From an uncultured Lachnospiraceae bacterium (GTDB lineage: Bacteria > Bacillota > Clostridia > Lachnospirales > Lachnospiraceae), in assembly GCA_910578885.1 (NCBI GenBank), contig CAJTSH010000012.1:33812-97811 (forward strand): a DNA stretch of 64,000 nucleotides. The letters run 5' to 3'. Of the stretch, positions 59,738-64,000 are shown piece by piece (within the stretch, counting starts at the first letter, position 1; the number at the start of each line of letters is the position of its first letter). The position numbers and the translations under genes were made by a program. The notes under the pieces were generated by a model, which was given only the letters and a program-made list of their open reading frames with translations, searched no databases and was not told where the DNA came from.

Positions 59738-62700
59738 ATGCCAGAGACAATGAATAAAGAAAGCTATCAGCCAATTTCATTTGATGCAATACAGATTGGC
59801 TTGGCATCACCTGAGAAAATCAGAGAATGGTCAAGGGGCGAGGTAAAAAAGCCTGAAACCATTAACTATAGAACCCTGAAACCGGAAAAAGACGGCTTAT
59901 TCTGTGAGAAGATTTTTGGACCGAGCAAAGACTGGGAATGTCATTGCGGTAAATATAAGAAAATCCGTTATAAGGGTGTAGTCTGCGACCGATGCGGCGT
60001 TGAGATTACAAAGGCAAGCGTTCGTAGAGAGCGTATGGGACATATCGAGCTTGCGGCTCCGGTATCCCATATCTGGTATTTCAAAGGAATACCTTCCCGT
60101 ATGGGATTGATCCTTGACTTATCTCCAAGAACTTTGGAAAAGGTGCTGTATTTTGCATCCTACATTGTACTGGATCCAGGAAGCTCTGAACTGTCAAAGA
60201 AGCAGGTACTTTCTGAGATAGAGTACCAGGAAGCAAGAGAAAAATACGGCAGCTCATTCCGGGTCGGAATGGGTGCGGAATCTATTTTGGAGCTTCTGAG
60301 GGATATTGATTTAGAGAAGGATTCAGCCGAATTAAAGGCTGAATTAAGAGATGCTACCGGGCAGAAGAGAGCGAGAGTCATCAAAAGATTGGAAGTCGTA
60401 GAGGCGTTCCGTGAGTCCGGTAACAAGCCGGAGTGGATGATTATGACTGTAATTCCGGTCATTCCGCCAGACTTGCGTCCAATGGTACAGTTGGATGGCG
60501 GACGTTTTGCAACTTCCGATCTGAATGATTTATATCGTAGAATTATTAACCGTAATAACCGTCTGAGAAGACTGTTGGAGCTGGGTGCGCCAGATATTAT
60601 CGTCCGCAACGAGAAGAGAATGCTACAGGAAGCAGTCGATGCGTTGATTGATAACGGCAGAAGGGGAAGACCGGTAACCGGACCGGGTAACCGGGCGCTG
60701 AAATCCCTCTCCGATATGCTGAAAGGTAAATCAGGACGTTTCCGCCAGAACTTGCTTGGCAAACGTGTGGATTACTCAGGACGTTCCGTTATTGTCGTCG
60801 GACCGGAGCTTAAGATTTACCAGTGCGGTCTGCCGAAGGAAATGGCGATAGAGTTATTTAAACCGTTTGTTATGAAAGAACTGGTGGCGAACGGAACTGC
60901 ACATAATATTAAGAGCGCAAAGAAAATGGTAGAAAGACTTCAGTCTGAGGTCTGGGATGTTTTAGAGGATGTCATCAAAGAGCATCCGGTTATGCTGAAC
61001 CGTGCTCCTACATTGCATAGACTTGGTATTCAGGCGTTTGAGCCGATTCTGGTAGAGGGTAAGGCAATTAAGCTGCATCCGTTGGTATGTACTGCTTACA
61101 ATGCAGACTTTGACGGTGACCAGATGGCTGCGCATTTACCGTTGTCACAGGAAGCACAGGCGGAGTGCCGCTTTATGCTGTTATCTCCGAACAACCTGTT
61201 GAAGCCGTCTGACGGCGGACCTGTTGCCGTACCTTCACAGGATATGGTGCTTGGAATTTATTATCTGACGCAGGAAAGACCGGGAGTAAAGGGAGAAGGC
61301 AAATACTTTAAGAGTGTGAACGAAGCAATTCTTGCATATGAGAATGAAGTCATTACTTTGCATTCGATTATCAAGGTTCGTGTCAGCAAAACCATGCCGG
61401 ACGGAACAGTGAAGAACGGTCTGGTAGAATCTACACTGGGACGTTTTATATTCAATGAGATTATTCCGCAGGATTTGGGCTTTGTGGACAGAAGTGCGGA
61501 AGAAAACGACCTGTTGTTAGAGGTTGATTTCCATGTAGGAAAGAAACAGTTAAAGAAGATTTTGGAGAAGGTCATCAATATTCATGGTGCGACCAAGACT
61601 GCTGAAGTATTGGACGATATTAAGTCTATGGGTTATAAGTATTCTACGAGAGCTGCAATGACCGTATCCATTTCCGATATGACCGTACCGCCGCAGAAAC
61701 CGGAGATGATTAAGAAGGCCCAGGATACGGTAGACAGAATCGGCCGTCAGTATAAGCGTGGTCTGATTACCGAGGAGGAGCGTTATAAGGAAGTAGTCGA
61801 GACTTGGAAGGAGACCGATGATGAGCTGACAGAAGCACTGTTGTCAGGTCTGGATAAATACAATAACATCTTCATGATGGCTGATTCCGGAGCCCGTGGT
61901 TCCGATAAACAAATTAAGCAGCTTGCCGGTATGCGTGGACTTATGGCGGATACGACGGGTAGAACGATTGAGCTGCCGATTAAGTCTAACTTCCGTGAAG
62001 GTCTGGATGTATTGGAATACTTTATGTCTGCGCATGGAGCACGTAAAGGACTTTCCGATACCGCACTGCGTACAGCCGATTCGGGATATCTGACCAGACG
62101 TCTGGTAGACGTATCCCAAGAGCTTAGTATCCGGGAGACAGACTGCTGTGCGGAAACCGGAAAAGAGATTCCGGGTATGTATGTCAAAGCATTTGTGGAT
62201 GGTAAGGAAGAAATCGAGAGTCTGCAGGATCGAATTACAGGAAGATTTTCCTGTAAGACAATTTGTGATAAAGACGGCAATGTACTGGTCAAAGCGAACC
62301 ATATGATTACGCCGAAGCGTGCGGCTGCTATTTTGGCAAAGGGCGTGGATGAGAAAGGGAATCCGATTGAACAGGTGAAGATTCGTACCATTTTAACCTG
62401 CCGTTCCCATGTAGGTATCTGTGCAAAATGCTATGGCTCTAACATGGCGACAGGTCAGGCGGTACAGGTAGGTGAGGCTGTCGGAATTATTGCGGCGCAA
62501 TCTATCGGTGAGCCGGGTACACAGCTTACGATGCGTACCTTCCATACCGGCGGTGTTGCCGGCGATGATATTACGCAGGGTCTTCCTCGTGTCGAGGAGC
62601 TTTTTGAGGCAAGAAAGCCGAAGGGACTTGCGATCATTACAGAATTCGGCGGCGTTGCAACAATCAAGGATACGAAGAAGAAGCGCGAAGTTATTGTGAC

Positions 62701-63463
62701 GAACAATGAGACCGGAGAGATGAAGACATATCTGATTCCTTACGGCTCACGTATAAAAGTGCTGGACGGTGCAGTGCTTGAGGCGGGCGATGAACTGACC
62801 GAGGGTAGTGTAAATCCGCATGATATCCTAAAGATTAAGGGTGTGCGTGCCGTTCAGGATTACCTGATTCAAGAGGTGCAGCGTGTATACCGGCTTCAGG
62901 GTGTGGATATCAATGATAAGCACATTGAGGTAATCGTCCGTCAGATGCTCAAGAAGATCAGGATTGAGAATAATGGAGACTCCGACCTGCTTCCGGGAAC
63001 ACTTGTGGATAATCTGGAATTTGATGATGTTAATGAGAGGTTAGAGAAAGAGGGCAAGGAGCTGGTAGAGGGCAAGCAGGTATTGCTCGGTATTACCAAG
63101 GCGTCCCTTGCAACGAATTCTTTCCTGTCAGCAGCATCCTTCCAGGAAACAACGAAGGTATTGACCGAAGCGGCCATCAAGGGCAAGATCGATCCGCTGA
63201 TCGGTCTGAAAGAGAATGTAATTATCGGTAAATTGATTCCGGTCGGAACCGGAATGAAACGCTACCGCAGCATTAAGCTGGATTCTGATGTAGATGAGAA
63301 CGCAGAAATTGCATTTGAAGACGATTTCGATATGGAAGGTGAGTTTGAAGAAGAAGCTTTTGAGATGGAAGCAGAAGACGGAGAATTTGCTGAAGAATTA
63401 TCGGATGAATTGTTAGAGGAAGATGAGGAATTAGAGTTGATTGAAATGGCAGAGGAAGAGTAA
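59738..63463 (+). CDS. rpoC: DNA-directed RNA polymerase subunit beta'
   Basis: 1241 residues. N-terminal zinc finger (CHCGKYKKIRYKGVVCDRCG), rudder/lid region, catalytic NADFDGDQM with the three magnesium-binding aspartates, a bridge-helix/trigger-loop region with GARGSDKQIKQLAGMRGLM, the second zinc site CRSHVGICAKCYG, and an acidic C-terminal tail. Length is normal for Firmicutes. GGAAGGAGTG precedes the ATG. Confidence 0.98.
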   Translation: MPETMNKESYQPISFDAIQIGLASPEKIREWSRGEVKKPETINYRTLKPEKDGLFCEKIFGPSKDWECHCGKYKKIRYKGVVCDRCGVEITKASVRRERMGHIELAAPVSHIWYFKGIPSRMGLILDLSPRTLEKVLYFASYIVLDPGSSELSKKQVLSEIEYQEAREKYGSSFRVGMGAESILELLRDIDLEKDSAELKAELRDATGQKRARVIKRLEVVEAFRESGNKPEWMIMTVIPVIPPDLRPMVQLDGGRFATSDLNDLYRRIINRNNRLRRLLELGAPDIIVRNEKRMLQEAVDALIDNGRRGRPVTGPGNRALKSLSDMLKGKSGRFRQNLLGKRVDYSGRSVIVVGPELKIYQCGLPKEMAIELFKPFVMKELVANGTAHNIKSAKKMVERLQSEVWDVLEDVIKEHPVMLNRAPTLHRLGIQAFEPILVEGKAIKLHPLVCTAYNADFDGDQMAAHLPLSQEAQAECRFMLLSPNNLLKPSDGGPVAVPSQDMVLGIYYLTQERPGVKGEGKYFKSVNEAILAYENEVITLHSIIKVRVSKTMPDGTVKNGLVESTLGRFIFNEIIPQDLGFVDRSAEENDLLLEVDFHVGKKQLKKILEKVINIHGATKTAEVLDDIKSMGYKYSTRAAMTVSISDMTVPPQKPEMIKKAQDTVDRIGRQYKRGLITEEERYKEVVETWKETDDELTEALLSGLDKYNNIFMMADSGARGSDKQIKQLAGMRGLMADTTGRTIELPIKSNFREGLDVLEYFMSAHGARKGLSDTALRTADSGYLTRRLVDVSQELSIRETDCCAETGKEIPGMYVKAFVDGKEEIESLQDRITGRFSCKTICDKDGNVLVKANHMITPKRAAAILAKGVDEKGNPIEQVKIRTILTCRSHVGICAKCYGSNMATGQAVQVGEAVGIIAAQSIGEPGTQLTMRTFHTGGVAGDDITQGLPRVEELFEARKPKGLAIITEFGGVATIKDTKKKREVIVTNNETGEMKTYLIPYGSRIKVLDGAVLEAGDELTEGSVNPHDILKIKGVRAVQDYLIQEVQRVYRLQGVDINDKHIEVIVRQMLKKIRIENNGDSDLLPGTLVDNLEFDDVNERLEKEGKELVEGKQVLLGITKASLATNSFLSAASFQETTKVLTEAAIKGKIDPLIGLKENVIIGKLIPVGTGMKRYRSIKLDSDVDENAEIAFEDDFDMEGEFEEEAFEMEAEDGEFAEELSDELLEEDEELELIEMAEEE

Positions 63464-63497
63464 TCCGAGGCGTGTTTTTGTCAATCATCAGGAAAAG

Positions 63498-63540
63498 AGA
63501 GGCGCTCCCGCCAGAAATGACGGGAATGCCTCTTTTGTTG
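63498..63540 (+). terminator. Terminator of the rpoBC operon
   Basis: AGAGGC-gct-CCCG pairs with CGGG-aat-GCCTCT, followed by TTTTGTTG. The intron-like sequence begins at its last base. Confidence 0.8.
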
Positions 63541-63664
63541 TGCGCCTAGCGGCGCACGTTTCTAACGGGTGAAAGTCCCCAATCCGCCCTAGTAGTGGGA
63601 AGGATACAGCCAAGACCAAGGGTGTCCGTCGTGAGACGGAATCTGAAGGAAGGTGGAGGTTATG
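63540..63664 (+). mobile_element. 5' fragment of a group II intron
   Basis: It starts with the canonical GUGCG-type 5' end (GTGCGCC) and continues with domain I hallmarks: GGGTGAAAGTCCC, AGCCAAGACCAAGGGTGTCC, CGTGAGACGGAATCTGAAGG. It begins right after a terminator hairpin, the preferred target of class C introns. The similarity stops near 63664 and no reverse transcriptase reading frame follows in the window, so it looks truncated or interrupted. Confidence 0.75.
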
Positions 63665-63753
63665 AAAAGCTATATATTATGCAAAGCTGGAGATAGAAAT
63701 CGTTATGAATAAAGAATTCTTTGGTTGATTTACTTTCCATAATCCATCACGAT

Positions 63754-63787
63754 TTAAGTGTATTTTTATCAAATCACTTAAGGAGGA
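63754..63787 (+). promoter_or_regulatory. Hairpin abutting the recombinase ribosome binding site
   Basis: TTAAGTG (63754-63760) pairs with CACTTAA (63775-63781). The last bases overlap the AAGGAGG ribosome binding site, so folding could hide it. Confidence 0.4.
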
Positions 63788-63791
63788 ACAC

Positions 63792-64000
63792 ATGATGGAA
63801 AATTTAATTTTGCAGCAACTAATCAACCAGACTCAGGAAGGACTCATTCAGGCAGGTGCGTCCAACTATTACCAAAACGTTTTTAAGACCCTTACAAAAC
63901 AACTTTTACTCTACGCCGAAAAACACAACACGGATTCCTTCAGCATGGACTTTGGATTACAGTTTTTGGAAGATCATTATTCCATGTCATCTAAAATCAA
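63792..64000 (+). CDS. Probable tyrosine recombinase (N-terminal part, cut by window edge)
   Basis: The open frame from ATG 63792 (AAGGAGG upstream) runs off the window, with 69 codons visible. The peptide is helical, with an LIQAGASNYYQNVFKTLTKQ helix and a FLEDHY turn, like the SAM-like core-binding domain of phage-type integrases. The catalytic Arg/His/Tyr region is not in view, so the family is a pattern call. It follows a broken group II intron, which fits the edge of a mobile element inserted after rpoC. Confidence 0.5.
   Translation, partial: MMENLILQQLINQTQEGLIQAGASNYYQNVFKTLTKQLLLYAEKHNTDSFSMDFGLQFLEDHYSMSSKI

Overview
The window looks like a chromosomal segment of a flagellated, endospore-forming, Gram-positive Clostridia member, most likely Lachnospiraceae. 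The support is bofA and spoVT (sporulation), sigma-D-type flagellar promoters, a Clostridia-type Tad/Flp pilus locus without an outer-membrane secretin, strong AGGAGG ribosome binding sites, and a Firmicutes rpmG-secE-nusG-rplKAJL-rpoBC order. I cannot assign a species from sequence alone.

Layout. 1-6400 is a motility block: a chemoreceptor cut by the window edge (minus), a large helical-repeat protein with a FliK-like tail, flagellin, and a FliS-like chaperone. Sigma-D promoters precede the repeat protein and flagellin, and a third precedes a FliD-like cap protein at 49.6-50.9 kb. 6357-7023 holds yaaL and bofA. 7190-17692 is a Tad/Flp pilus operon: prepilin peptidase, TadZ-like, TadA, TadB, TadC, Flp, a DUF5702-type protein, two TadE-like pseudopilins, a second peptidase, an FHA protein, and then a rhomboid protease. 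17.9-31.5 kb is accessory: flavodoxin-SCP2 fusion, soluble histidine kinase, HIT protein, an AraC regulator, a GH113-like enzyme, a giant multidomain GH53 galactanase, a chemoreceptor and a sodium symporter. 31.6-46.7 kb holds rarA, an ECF sigma/ABC exporter operon, a MerR-methyltransferase fusion, spoVT, an AraC regulator, tcdA, a class A PBP, glucokinase, and a LacI-type-sensor GGDEF protein.

The most unusual coding gene is at 46881-49055. It is a 724-residue protein with the serine/threonine-rich beta architecture of aerolysin-like (ETX/MTX2-type) pore formers. It has no signal peptide, is monocistronic and sits between terminators. Two mutually exclusive hairpins lie just upstream of it.

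51.0-63.5 kb is the ribosomal protein/RNA polymerase block. The rplL-rpoB gap is about 1 kb. It carries a terminator, an array of hairpins with a compensatory base change, a 38-nt element also found upstream of the pilus operon, a possible short terminated transcript, and a separate rpoB promoter. Immediately after the rpoC terminator there is a 5' fragment of a group II intron, followed by the start of a probable tyrosine recombinase, so a mobile element probably begins at the right edge.
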